Origin: JAVDCA01 sp035764045
Lineage (GTDB): Bacteria; Pseudomonadota; Alphaproteobacteria; Rhizobiales; Xanthobacteraceae
DNA: 15,748 nt
Reading direction: 5' to 3'
Assembly (NCBI GenBank): GCA_035764045.1
Contig: DASTZX010000421.1
Span: forward strand, 1 to 15,748
The notes under the pieces were generated by a model that saw only the letters and a program-made list of their open reading frames with translations, searched no databases and had not been told where the DNA came from. A program made the position numbers and the translations under genes. Positions within the stretch are counted from its first letter, which is position 1. Every line of letters starts with the position of its first letter. Of the stretch, positions 1 to 7,046 are shown piece after piece.

Positions 1-990
1 TCACACCTTCACCGGCGCCATGACGCCCTTCTGGAAGATCTCCTCCGGCTTGGCGTGCCGCTTCGCGATGCCCTGCTCGTAGGTGTAGCGCAGGAAGGTC
101 TCCAGGGTGGGCCGGTTCTCCTCGATCCCGAACGGGAACGGATCGCCGTCGAACATGTCGCGCATCATGCGCCCGTAGGTCGGCAGCCAGGGCAGCGGAT
201 AGCGCGACACCGCCGGGTCGAGCAGGCGCTCGAGGCTGCGACGCTTCGATTCGACGAAGGCGTTGTAGAGATTGCGGCCGACCCACGGGTGCGCATCGAG
301 CACCGCGCGCTTGACTGCGATGATGTGCATGATCGGGAAGACCTTGGTCGCCTTGTAGTACTGCTCCTCGATCTCCATGAAGTTGGGATAGAGCCGCACC
401 ACGTCCGGGTGGCCCTGCAGGAAGCAGGTGGGCGGCCGCGCGATCAGCGCGCAGTCGATCTCGCCCGCAGCGAGAAGCTCGCTCAGCGACTTGTCGGCGA
501 CGCGCGTGAGCTTGACGTCCTTGGGCAGGTTGAGCTCGACCTTCTCGATCCGGCCCGCTTCGTTCGCGCCCGCCTGGTACCAGTGCACGTCCTTGAGCGA
601 GACCCCGGCCTCGTCGCCGAGCCAGCCGCGCATGTAGACCGCCGCCGTGTGCGCCCATTCGGGCGAGCCGATCGTCTTCCCCTTGAGGTCCTTGGCGGTT
701 CTGATCCCGCTCTTCTTGTTCACGTAGAACGAGCCGAAGCGGAAGAGGCGCGAGCAGATCACCGGAATGCCGATGATGTCGGAATCCGCGCGCGTCACCT
801 GGGCGAGGAATTTCGCGAACGACAGCTCGCTCACGTCCCACTCGCGATTGAAGGTGAAGCGCGAGAAGATCTCGTGATGCCCGAGCGTGAGCCAGGTGTG
901 CTCGATTCCCTCGGCCTGCACGGCGCCGGTGCGGAAGTCGCGGAAATGATCGTAGTCGGTGGTCGCGATGGTGAGCTTGACGCGGTTCAT
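1..990 (-). CDS. 4,5-dihydroxyphthalate decarboxylase-like / solute-binding-fold protein
   Basis: The 329-residue protein begins at ATG 988-990, preceded by a good AGAGGA ribosome site 6 bases away, and its TGA occupies the first three bases of the window, so it is complete. Its length and overall sequence (N-terminal ITIATTDYDHFRDF-like strand, a central segment typical of periplasmic-binding-fold proteins, a conserved C-terminal aromatic-rich tail) match the family annotated as 4,5-dihydroxyphthalate decarboxylase, whose members are about 330 residues and share the NMT1/ABC-solute-binding fold. No signal peptide is visible, so it is expected to be cytoplasmic, which favours an enzyme over a transport receptor. 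Family members are often named by similarity only; the true substrate is unknown. It is the last gene of a minus-strand run with a class II aldolase and a Bug receptor, which suggests an aromatic or organic acid catabolic role. Confidence 0.75.
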   Translation of the reverse strand: MNRVKLTIATTDYDHFRDFRTGAVQAEGIEHTWLTLGHHEIFSRFTFNREWDVSELSFAKFLAQVTRADSDIIGIPVICSRLFRFGSFYVNKKSGIRTAKDLKGKTIGSPEWAHTAAVYMRGWLGDEAGVSLKDVHWYQAGANEAGRIEKVELNLPKDVKLTRVADKSLSELLAAGEIDCALIARPPTCFLQGHPDVVRLYPNFMEIEEQYYKATKVFPIMHIIAVKRAVLDAHPWVGRNLYNAFVESKRRSLERLLDPAVSRYPLPWLPTYGRMMRDMFDGDPFPFGIEENRPTLETFLRYTYEQGIAKRHAKPEEIFQKGVMAPVKV

Positions 991-1022
991 GCGGTTTCCT
1001 CTCTAAAACCCTTCTCTCGTTT

Positions 1023-1162
1023 CGTCATTCCGGGGCGCGCCGCAGGCGCGAACCCGGAATCCAGTCTGTAGGGTGGGCAAAGGCGCGGAACGCGCCGTGC
1101 CCACGCGGAACGTCGCGGTGGGCACGCTTCGCTTTGCCCACCCTACGCGCCCCGGAATGACG
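1023..1162. repeat. Nested palindromic intergenic repeat
   Basis: Perfect 17-base outer arms (1023-1039 and 1146-1162, CGTCATTCCGGGGCGCG and its complement) enclose perfect 15-base inner arms (1068-1082 and 1132-1146, GTAGGGTGGGCAAAG). A further GTGCCCAC/GTGGGCAC pair lies at about 1097-1125. The element fills the gap between the class II aldolase stop and the start of the decarboxylase-like gene. It resembles the dispersed palindromic repeats of Bradyrhizobium-type genomes. In RNA it would fold into a long multi-armed hairpin and could act as a terminator or transcript stabiliser. Confidence 0.8.
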
Positions 1163-1167
1163 ATCGA

Positions 1168-1935
1168 TCAGGCCCCCCACGGCTTGTGCTGGTGGTCGAT
1201 CGGATGATCCTCCACCAGATGGGCGCAGCCCGCCTTGTGCGCCCAATAGCGCCAGGCGCGGCGGGTTTCCAGCGAATAGGGCTTGTAGCCGGCGTCGCGC
1301 GCCGCGATCTCGCCGGCCGAAAGCGGCGTGATCTCGCCGAGCCGCAGGCCGTTGAGCAGCGCGCGCGCATTGCGCGGCACATAGACCGACATGCGCACCA
1401 CCTCGATCAGCGAGCGCGCCGCCGCCGCAAAGCCGTGCCCGCGCATGAGCGCGACGTTGTCGCGGCCGAGGCAGCCCGCGAGATCGCGCGCCTGCTCCAT
1501 GTCGGTCACCAGCATGTTGGTGTTCGGGCCGAACCGGTCGGCGATGTCCCACACCGGCACATGCGCGCCGATGAAGCTGCCCGAATGGATGACCGGCCGC
1601 AGCGGGGCCTTTGCGATGGTGAACGGCAGCACGTCCTCCGAATGGGCGTGCACGACCGCCTGCACATCCGGCCGCGCCTCGTAGATTCCGCCATGAATGA
1701 ACCGCTCGTGATAGAGCGGGCGGCCGTCATGGTTCACCGGCGTGCCGTCGAGGTTGAGCTCGAGGATGTCGGCCTCGCCGACGAGCTCGGGCGCGAGCGA
1801 GGCGGCGATCAGGAAGCGGTCCGGCTTTTGCGGATGGCGCACGCTGACATGCCCGTAGGCATCGACAACGTTTTCGGCCGCGAGGATGCGATTGGCGACC
1901 ACGAGGTCGCGGATGAGGGCGGCGAGATCGGTCAT
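1168..1935 (-). CDS. Class II aldolase/adducin family protein
   Basis: The enzyme is 255 residues when started at ATG 1933-1935. An upstream in-frame ATG at 1993-1995 would add 20 residues encoded by a GC-rich repeat, has no good ribosome site, and is rejected. The family signature is complete: catalytic Glu about 77 in H-E-R-F-I-H, metal ligands H96 and H98 in VVHAHS, and a third histidine at about 167 in RGHG. Family members are Zn(II)-dependent cytoplasmic enzymes that cleave or decarboxylate hydroxy acids (L-fuculose-phosphate aldolase and 3,4-dihydroxyphthalate decarboxylase types). The segment GRPLYHERFIHGGIYEARPD is typical of the decarboxylase/dehydratase-like branch rather than of sugar-phosphate aldolases. 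It lies 94 bases downstream of the Bug receptor gene on the same strand and before a dihydroxyphthalate-decarboxylase-like gene, so a role in aromatic acid breakdown is plausible but unproven. Confidence 0.85.
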   Translation of the reverse strand: MTDLAALIRDLVVANRILAAENVVDAYGHVSVRHPQKPDRFLIAASLAPELVGEADILELNLDGTPVNHDGRPLYHERFIHGGIYEARPDVQAVVHAHSEDVLPFTIAKAPLRPVIHSGSFIGAHVPVWDIADRFGPNTNMLVTDMEQARDLAGCLGRDNVALMRGHGFAAAARSLIEVVRMSVYVPRNARALLNGLRLGEITPLSAGEIAARDAGYKPYSLETRRAWRYWAHKAGCAHLVEDHPIDHQHKPWGA

Positions 1936-1949
1936 GAGCACTGCCTGCT

Positions 1950-1969
1950 CCCTCCCGTGCTGGGGAGGG
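1950..1969. repeat. Small GC hairpin (CCCTCCC/GGGAGGG)
   Basis: Seven-base arms CCCTCCC (1950-1956) and GGGAGGG (1963-1969) flank a 6-base loop, followed by a further GGGGAGAGGG run to 1981. It lies in the 94-base gap between the Bug receptor gene and the class II aldolase. It resembles a common dispersed intergenic repeat of related genomes. On the minus strand it also supplies purine-rich sequence about 16 bases before the aldolase ATG. Confidence 0.5.
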
Positions 1970-2029
1970 CTGGGGAGAGGGACGCGCGTTGTCATACGGG
2001 AGCGGTCAAACAGTCACAACCCGGGCCGG

Positions 2030-3013
2030 TCAGTTCGCCTCGATCGTGATGTTCGCGGCCCGGATCACCTCGCCCCAGCGCTGCGTCTCCGCCTTCACGA
2101 ATGCCGCCATGTCGGCGGGCGTGCCGCCTGCGGGCGTCATGCTCAGGGCAGCCAGGCGGGCGCGCACGTCGGGCAGCGCGAACACCTCGTTCATCGCCGT
2201 GTTGATCTTGGCGATGATCGGCTTCGGCGTCCCGTGCGGCGCCGCGATCGCGTTCCAGGTGTCGACCCGCAGATCCGGCACGCCGGCCTCGGCGATGCTC
2301 GGGACGCCGGGCAGCGCGTCGAGGCGCTTGTCGCTCGCGACCGCCAGGATCTTGAGCTTGCCGGCGTGGAAGAGCTCGCGCACCGCATCGAGCTGGATGA
2401 ACAGAAGATCGAGATGGCCCGCCACCAGATCGTTGGTGACCTGGGCCGTGCCGCGGTAAGGCACATGGGTGAGCACGGTTCCGGTGCGGCGGGCGAACAG
2501 CGCGGCGGTGAGATGCGGCGAGGTGCCGATGCCCTGCGAGCCGTAATTGATCTTGCCCGGATGGGCCTTCGCGTAGGCGATCAGCTCGCCCACCGTGTTC
2601 GCCGGCAGATCGGCGCGCACCGCCAGCACGATCGGAATCCTGGTCATGACGATGACCGGCTCGAGCGCGTTCGGGTCGAAACGCAGGTTCTTGTAGAGCA
2701 GCACGTGCGTGGTGAGCGGCCCCGGCTGGGCCGAGAGCAGGGTGTAGCCGTCGGGCTCCGCGGCCGCGACGTCGGCGGTGCCGATCGTGCCGCCCGCGCC
2801 GGGACGATTCTCGACCACCACCGGCTGGCCCCAGCGCTGTTGCAGCCGCTCGGCGACGATCCGCGCCACCACGTCGGGCCCGCCGGCCGGCGGGGCCGAG
2901 ACGATGATCCGCACGAGGCGGTTCGGGTAGTCGGCGGCGGCGTCCCGCTGTTGCGCCAGCGCCGGAACGGTCGTCAGCAAAAACGCGAGGATTGGAAAAA
3001 GTATTCTCGACAT
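2030..3013 (-). CDS. Bug/TctC-family tripartite tricarboxylate transporter substrate-binding protein
   Basis: The 327-residue protein has a clear N-terminal signal peptide: MSR, then a hydrophobic core (residues 4-19), then PALA with likely cleavage after residue 20. It is therefore periplasmic. The mature protein starts with the family hallmark YPNRLVRIIVSAPPAGGPDVVAR, followed by GQPVVVENRPGAGGTIG (about 62-78) and the GSQGIGTSPHLTAALF segment. These loops bind the carboxylate in Bug proteins. Bug proteins capture organic acids such as dicarboxylates, aromatic acids or amino acids for TctA/TctB permeases or for signalling. No TctA or TctB gene is present here, as is usual for orphan Bug receptors. 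The gene lies between a GST gene and a class II aldolase on the same strand, so its ligand may be the substrate of the neighbouring enzymes. Confidence 0.92.
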   Translation of the reverse strand: MSRILFPILAFLLTTVPALAQQRDAAADYPNRLVRIIVSAPPAGGPDVVARIVAERLQQRWGQPVVVENRPGAGGTIGTADVAAAEPDGYTLLSAQPGPLTTHVLLYKNLRFDPNALEPVIVMTRIPIVLAVRADLPANTVGELIAYAKAHPGKINYGSQGIGTSPHLTAALFARRTGTVLTHVPYRGTAQVTNDLVAGHLDLLFIQLDAVRELFHAGKLKILAVASDKRLDALPGVPSIAEAGVPDLRVDTWNAIAAPHGTPKPIIAKINTAMNEVFALPDVRARLAALSMTPAGGTPADMAAFVKAETQRWGEVIRAANITIEAN

Positions 3014-3038
3014 GTGCTTTCCCGGATGGACCTCGCGA

Positions 3039-3140
3039 TCCTGTCATTGCGAGCGAAGCGAAGCAATCTCAGTTCACTTGCGCATGAGCTGCGGGCTGAG
3101 ATTGCTTCGTCGCGCTATCGCGCGCCTCGCAATGACAGGA
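3039..3140. repeat. Nested palindromic intergenic repeat
   Basis: Perfect 15-base outer arms (TCCTGTCATTGCGAG at 3039-3053 and its complement at 3126-3140) enclose perfect 13-base inner arms (GAAGCAATCTCAG at 3060-3072 and complement at 3096-3108). The element fills the gap between the GST stop and the Bug receptor start. The layout is the same as the 1023-1162 element (outer CATT-type arm, separate inner arm), but the sequence differs. Confidence 0.8.
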
Positions 3141-3146
3141 TGCACT

Positions 3147-3800
3147 TCAACCCACCCCCGCCTTCGCGGCGGCCTCATGCTCGGCCGCGAGCGCGGCGTC
3201 GAGCATCCTCACCTTGGTGGCGGCCGGGCGCGCGGTCAGGCGCTGCACATAGTCCATGATCACGGGCAGCTCGGGCACCAGCTTGAACATGGTCGTCCAG
3301 GCGAGTGCGGTCCCCCACAGCACGTCGGCGGCGGTCATGCGCTCGCCCAGGAGATAGGGGCCTTTCGCCAGTTGGTCGGTCAGCGTCTTGAGCATGGTGT
3401 CGTAGTCGCCATAGGGCGACATCGAGGCCGGCTGTGTCTCGCGCTTGAGCGCGCGGTCGACCACCGCCGGCTCGAAGCACGACGAGTAGTAGACCATCCA
3501 GCGCAGGTAGGATCCGCGCCGCGGGTCGTCGAGCGCCGGCGCCAGGCCGGCGCGCGGAAACAGGTCGGAGAGGTAGAGGAAGATCGCCACCTGCTCGGTC
3601 ACGAGCGCGCCGCGATGAACGATCGCCGGCACCTTGCCCATCGGATTGACGGCGAGGAACGCCGGCTTGCGCTGCTCGCCGGCCTTCATGTTGACCACGC
3701 GCATCTCGTGCGGAGCGGACAGCTCCTCGAGCAGGATGCGCGTGCCCGACGAGCGCGTATGGGGCGAATGATAGAAGATGATGGTATCGCTGCTGCTCAT
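3147..3800 (-). CDS. Glutathione S-transferase family protein
   Basis: The 217-residue protein starts at ATG 3798-3800, with AGGA 7 bases upstream. A GTG 33 bases further up is possible but lacks a ribosome site. The N-terminal thioredoxin-like domain (about 1-82) shows YHSPHTRSSGTRILLEEL, the cis-proline in GKVPAI (P58) and the glutathione-contacting acidic motif VTEQ (E69-Q70; most relatives have E-S). The all-helical C-terminal domain (about 90-210) contains the conserved capping motif MTAADV. Such proteins conjugate glutathione to electrophiles or catalyse glutathione-dependent isomerisation in the cytoplasm. SSG at 17-19 replaces a usual Ser/Cys-Pro active-site turn, so the catalytic class is unclear. 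It is the first gene of the minus-strand catabolic run, separated from the Bug gene by a palindromic repeat. Confidence 0.9.
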   Translation of the reverse strand: MSSSDTIIFYHSPHTRSSGTRILLEELSAPHEMRVVNMKAGEQRKPAFLAVNPMGKVPAIVHRGALVTEQVAIFLYLSDLFPRAGLAPALDDPRRGSYLRWMVYYSSCFEPAVVDRALKRETQPASMSPYGDYDTMLKTLTDQLAKGPYLLGERMTAADVLWGTALAWTTMFKLVPELPVIMDYVQRLTARPAATKVRMLDAALAAEHEAAAKAGVG

Positions 3801-3887
3801 GGGTGCGTCCTGTGTCCGGCTGGCGCCGCACACACCATCAAATGGCGAGGAAATGATGGCCGCGATGATGTCGGCGATGTCTGCCCG

Positions 3888-4733
3888 TCATGAGCGCGGC
3901 CGTGGCGCACGGCCGCGCGCCTTGGGGGGGCCCGGCGCGCGCCGCTCCACATAGGCCGCGTAGGCCGGCAGCGCGGTGACGGCGTCGTAGCCGCCCGATC
4001 CCGCGTAGCGGACGGCCTGGTCGAACGCCTCCTCCTCGCGCGCCGGGAAGCAGTGGCACAGGATCCAGGCGATCCGGCCGCCCCGATACGGGTTGCCGTC
4101 GACCTCCTGGGCATGCTGGGCCGCGTCGAGGGCGGCGTGCGGCCGGCCGGCGGAGAAATGGATTTCGCACAGGAGGTCCTGGATGAAGGCCTCGACCTTG
4201 AGCGGGCGGAGCGACCACACATAGGGTGGCGTCTTGCTCGCCCGCCGGGCGCCCAGCGTGTCGCGAGCGTTTTCGGCGCGCGCGAGCGCACGCGCATGGT
4301 TCGGCGCCAGGGCGAACGCGTGCCGCGCCGCAAGCCAGAGATAGAACGGCTCCTGGGCGGCGGGCGTTGCGGCGAGCTTGTCGATGAGCGCGGACTGGCC
4401 CGCGGCATCGTTCACCAGGGCCCACAGCAGCAGCTCGTCGAGACCTTGCTGCCACGCCGGCTTGGCCTTGGGAGCGGTCGGCAGCGCGCGCATCTGATAC
4501 TGCGTGTGGATCGTCTCGACATATCCCGCCTCGCGCAGCTCCCTGACTGCGCTGCGGAACGCAGCCACCGCCTCGGGTGCCGCGGAAAATTCTTGCCGCA
4601 GATACGCTTCGCCGCCTCCATTCATGACGAAGCCGAACAGCATGTGCCCATCGCCCGAGCCGGTGTCGGCGATGAGCAGCAATTCGCGATCGTCATCGCC
4701 GGGCGGGCGGTGGAAAAATTTGGCGAGATACAT
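3888..4733 (-). CDS. Hypothetical helical protein, possible WGR-like N-terminus
   Basis: I do not recognise this protein with confidence. Starting at ATG 4731-4733 (MYLAKFFHRPP) it has 281 residues; starts at 4745 or 4799 are also open. The first 90 residues look like a small alpha/beta domain ending in EAVAAFRSAVRELREAGYVE, which faintly resembles the end of WGR domains (a helix then KxxxGY), but the W-G-R motif itself is not present. The remainder is Ala/Leu-rich and helical, with repeat-like segments (for example EPFYLWLAARHAFAL and GRPHAALDAAQHAQE) that resemble TPR or HEAT-type helix pairs. No signal peptide or membrane segment is seen, so it is probably cytoplasmic. The C-terminus is basic and proline-rich. 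It lies downstream of the HNH gene on the same strand. No function is assigned. Confidence 0.6.
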   Translation of the reverse strand: MYLAKFFHRPPGDDDRELLLIADTGSGDGHMLFGFVMNGGGEAYLRQEFSAAPEAVAAFRSAVRELREAGYVETIHTQYQMRALPTAPKAKPAWQQGLDELLLWALVNDAAGQSALIDKLAATPAAQEPFYLWLAARHAFALAPNHARALARAENARDTLGARRASKTPPYVWSLRPLKVEAFIQDLLCEIHFSAGRPHAALDAAQHAQEVDGNPYRGGRIAWILCHCFPAREEEAFDQAVRYAGSGGYDAVTALPAYAAYVERRAPGPPKARGRAPRPRS

Positions 4734-4856
4734 CGGCCACCCCATGCAGCATCGCGAAGGCCCTGACGCGGCGCGTGCGGTCGCGCCGTGCCGAGCCAAG
4801 CCCCCGCGCGGATCGATCGATCCACGCCAGTCGTGTCGGGGGTTGCGTCCCAGTGT

Positions 4857-4889
4857 TCACGCCGGGCCGAGAAGCCAACGCCGGCGTGA
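4857..4889 (-). terminator. Possible hairpin terminator after the HNH gene
   Basis: Perfect 9-base arms TCACGCCGG (4857-4865) and CCGGCGTGA (4881-4889) with a 15-base loop lie 11 bases beyond the HNH stop codon (4900-4902). There is no T-run on the minus strand, so this is a stable 3' hairpin rather than a textbook intrinsic terminator. Confidence 0.4.
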
Positions 4890-4899
4890 CGTGCCAAAA

Positions 4900-5457
4900 C
4901 TACGGATCGAGTTCCGTATCCCAGTACAGATAGTCCAGCCAACTATCGTGCAGATAATTGGGCGGAAACAGCCGGCCGTTGCGGTGCAGGTGATGCACCG
5001 TCGGCTGGAACGGCATTTGCGACGGATACATGCGCGCTTCGGCCATCGTCATGTTGCCTTTGCGCAGGTTGCACACCGAGCAGGCCGCGACGACGTTGAT
5101 CCACGTGGTCTGCCCCCCGCGCGAGCGCGGCACCAGGTGATCGAAGGTGAGATCGTCGTCGGCGCCGCAATATTGGCAGGCGAACTTGTCGCGCAGGAAC
5201 ACATTGAAACGCGTGAAGGCCGGATGCGTCGAGGGCTTCACGAAAGTCTTGAGCGAGACGACGCTCGGGAGCTTCATCTCGAAGCTCGGGCTGTGCACGA
5301 CCTTCTCGTACAGAGCCACGATGTTGACGCGCTCGAGGAACACCGCCTTGATCGCGTCCTGCCAGGACCAGAGCGACAGCGGGTAATAGCTCAGCGGACG
5401 GAAGTCCGCGTTGAGTACCAGGGCCGGGAAACCGTTCGGCGACATCGGGCCGTTCAA
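4900..5457 (-). CDS. HNH endonuclease family protein (TTG start)
   Basis: The 185-residue protein carries a typical HNH nuclease domain near its middle. A zinc knuckle pair C94-x2-C97 (CQYCG) and C126-x2-C129 surround the catalytic D106-H107 (FDHLVPRSRGG), N121 and N130. The N-terminal segment PALVLNADFRPLSYYPLSLWSW is conserved in the stand-alone HNH proteins found widely in alphaproteobacteria. The start is set by an AGGAGG sequence (5464-5469, minus strand) 9 bases before TTG 5455-5457. The next in-frame ATG (5443-5445) is too far away at about 21 bases, and an upstream start at 5484 lies before the ribosome site. HNH domains bind a divalent metal and cut DNA. The cellular role of this chromosomal family is not established. 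No restriction or phage genes adjoin it, so a repair or housekeeping role is more likely than defence. Confidence 0.88.
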   Translation of the reverse strand: MNGPMSPNGFPALVLNADFRPLSYYPLSLWSWQDAIKAVFLERVNIVALYEKVVHSPSFEMKLPSVVSLKTFVKPSTHPAFTRFNVFLRDKFACQYCGADDDLTFDHLVPRSRGGQTTWINVVAACSVCNLRKGNMTMAEARMYPSQMPFQPTVHHLHRNGRLFPPNYLHDSWLDYLYWDTELDP

Positions 5458-5463
5458 GCCGTA

Positions 5464-5469
5464 GCTCCT
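5464..5469 (-). promoter_or_regulatory. Ribosome binding site deciding the HNH start
   Basis: AGGAGG on the minus strand is spaced 9 bases from TTG 5455-5457 and about 21 bases from the first downstream ATG. It therefore supports the TTG as the start codon. Confidence 0.65.
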
Positions 5470-5502
5470 CCTAATCAGCCACACCTAGCCAGCCGAGTCG
5501 TA

Positions 5503-5532
5503 TTGTATATTCAGGCGTGATGATATTGTGAA
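5503..5532 (-). promoter_or_regulatory. Candidate sigma-70-like promoter for the HNH gene
   Basis: In an unusually AT-rich patch, the minus strand reads TTCACA (5527-5532, 5 of 6 to the -35 consensus), 17 bases, then TATACA (5504-5509); the overlapping TACAAT (5503-5508) fits the -10 better but with longer spacing. It lies about 35 bases before the HNH ribosome site. It suggests the HNH gene is transcribed separately from the esterase gene upstream. Confidence 0.45.
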
Positions 5533-5593
5533 GGCCGGTCCGGGGCTTACGGTCGTGAACCGGACGGGGTGCCGACGGGCGGGGAATCCGGCC

Positions 5594-6262
5594 TCAGAAC
5601 CGCCGCCGGGCCAGGAACTCGCCACCCTGGCGCAGCCCTTCCTGGTCGATTCCATGGCCGATTCCGGCCGAGACGTGCCATTCGGCCGGAATGTCGAGGG
5701 CCGCCAGCGCCTGGGTGGCGTGGAACAGCGCCTGCACCGGAATGAGCTCATCCTGGTCGCCGTGGATGAGCAGCACCGGCGGCCGCGATTTGATCTCGGC
5801 CGCGACCGCGGCCGGCTCGGCGCCATTCGGCAGCACGAACAGCCCCGAATAGCCGACGATCGCGGCGGGCGCGACCGCGCGGCGCAAACCGACATGCAGC
5901 GCCATCATGGTTCCCTGGCTGAAGCCGACCAGGGCCAGCGCCGAGGCCGGCAGCTTCCGGCGCGCGAGCTCGGCATCGAGGAAGCGGTTGAGGATCGGCG
6001 CCGCCGCATTGACGCCGTTCCAGCGCTCGTCGGGATCGCGGAAGGTGAGCGCAAACCATTGCCGGCCCATCGGCGCACCGGCGCAGGGCTGCGGCGCATG
6101 CGGCGACACGAAGGCCGTATCGGGCAGCAGCGGCTGCCACGCGCGGCCGATCTCGATCAGGTCATTGCCGTCGGCGCCGTAGCCGTGGAGAAAGACGACG
6201 AGCCGCTTGGCCGGGCCCGTGCGCGGCTCCAGTCGGGGACCGTCGATCTCAGCAGCACTCAT
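5594..6262 (-). CDS. Phospholipase/carboxylesterase family alpha/beta hydrolase
   Basis: The 222-residue protein belongs to the small serine carboxylesterase (acyl-protein thioesterase/lysophospholipase-like) family. All landmarks are present: the oxyanion-hole motif LHGYGADG (25-32), nucleophile S115 in GFSQG, catalytic D171 in HGDQDELIP and H203 in GIGHGID. Length is normal for the family. There is no signal peptide, so it is cytoplasmic. It hydrolyses short acyl esters or thioesters; the natural substrate is unknown. The start ATG 6260-6262 has GGAG 5 bases upstream. The stop of the DNA glycosylase gene is only 13 bases away, so the two are almost certainly cotranscribed and possibly translationally coupled. 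Confidence 0.93.
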   Translation of the reverse strand: MSAAEIDGPRLEPRTGPAKRLVVFLHGYGADGNDLIEIGRAWQPLLPDTAFVSPHAPQPCAGAPMGRQWFALTFRDPDERWNGVNAAAPILNRFLDAELARRKLPASALALVGFSQGTMMALHVGLRRAVAPAAIVGYSGLFVLPNGAEPAAVAAEIKSRPPVLLIHGDQDELIPVQALFHATQALAALDIPAEWHVSAGIGHGIDQEGLRQGGEFLARRRF

Positions 6263-6275
6263 CGATGCTCCGTCG

Positions 6276-6953
6276 TCACGCTGTGGAAGTAGTCAGGGTG
6301 GGCGGTGTGGGTGGGATCGGAACGGCGTCGCGCTTTTTCACCGCCCGATAGTAGGTCCACAGGATCAAGGCCGCCACCCCGCGCCGCGGCCGCCAACCCT
6401 CGGCGAGCGGCGCCATCTCTTTCGCGCTCGGGCGAGAGTCCAGCTTGAAGGCCAGCCGCATCGCTTCCTGCACGGCGAGGTCCCCGGCCGGCCACGCATC
6501 GGCATGACCGAGGCAGAACAGAAGATAGATGTCGGCGGTCCACGGGCCCACGCCGTGCAGCGCGGTGAGCGCGCGATGCGCCTCATCCGCCGGCATGTCG
6601 GCGAGGGCGTCGAGGTCGAGCCCGTCGCGGATCGCCCCGGCGATCGCCTTGAAGGCGCGGATCTTCGCCGCCGAAAGTCCGATGCGCGCCAGCGTCGCGG
6701 TGCGGGCGCGCCGGATCTTGTCGGGCGCAAGCGGATCGAACGTTTTTGTCAGCCGCGCCCAGATCGCCCCTGCGCTCGCGGTCGAGAGCTGCTGCGCCAC
6801 GATGATCTGCGCGAGCCCCGCGAACCCGCCCGGGCGGCGGCGCAGCGGTATTCGGCCGGCGACCGCCACGATCTCCTCGAGCCGCGGGTCCTGCTTGACC
6901 AGCTGGCGCACGCCGGAATCCACGTCATCCTGAGTTTCGAGGCGAAGCGTCAT
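6276..6953 (-). CDS. DNA-3-methyladenine glycosylase family protein (HhH-GPD)
   Basis: The 225-residue protein starts at ATG 6951-6953 (MTLRLETQDD). Longer in-frame extensions run antisense into gluQRS and are artefacts. It is an HhH-GPD-superfamily base-excision glycosylase. The hairpin-helix-hairpin ALHGVGPWTA spans about 131-140, and the catalytic aspartate is D158 in PAGDLAVQ. The helix GLAQIIVAQQLS (about 46-57) is typical of AlkA/MAG-like enzymes. It lacks the iron-sulfur cysteines of endonuclease III and the N-terminal domain of E. coli AlkA, so it is the short, constitutive MAG/AlkA-like form that removes 3-methyladenine and other alkylated purines. No convincing ribosome site is seen before the ATG. 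It is divergent from gluQRS, with a 93-base shared upstream region, and heads a two-gene unit with the carboxylesterase. Confidence 0.92.
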   Translation of the reverse strand: MTLRLETQDDVDSGVRQLVKQDPRLEEIVAVAGRIPLRRRPGGFAGLAQIIVAQQLSTASAGAIWARLTKTFDPLAPDKIRRARTATLARIGLSAAKIRAFKAIAGAIRDGLDLDALADMPADEAHRALTALHGVGPWTADIYLLFCLGHADAWPAGDLAVQEAMRLAFKLDSRPSAKEMAPLAEGWRPRRGVAALILWTYYRAVKKRDAVPIPPTPPTLTTSTA

Positions 6954-7046
6954 GGATCTGGAAAATCGTTCGATCGGGACGGATTGGCAGGGGTATTGGA
7001 ACCTCGACATCGTGTAAAGAAACGTCCCTACCGTGAATCCGCCACC

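Noticed and set aside
1936..1995. Twenty-residue N-terminal extension of the class II aldolase
   Set aside because: It is encoded by a CCCTCCC/GGGAGGG repeat and has no ribosome site; the family homology begins after ATG 1933-1935.
4900..5457. HNH gene as part of a restriction, phage or defence system
   Set aside because: No methyltransferase, integrase, terminase or toxin-like partner is nearby; stand-alone HNH genes of this type are common in alphaproteobacterial chromosomes.
6207..7046. Upstream in-frame extension of gluQRS
   Set aside because: It is antisense to the DNA glycosylase gene; homology to GluQRS begins exactly at MTRPVFRFAPSPNG.
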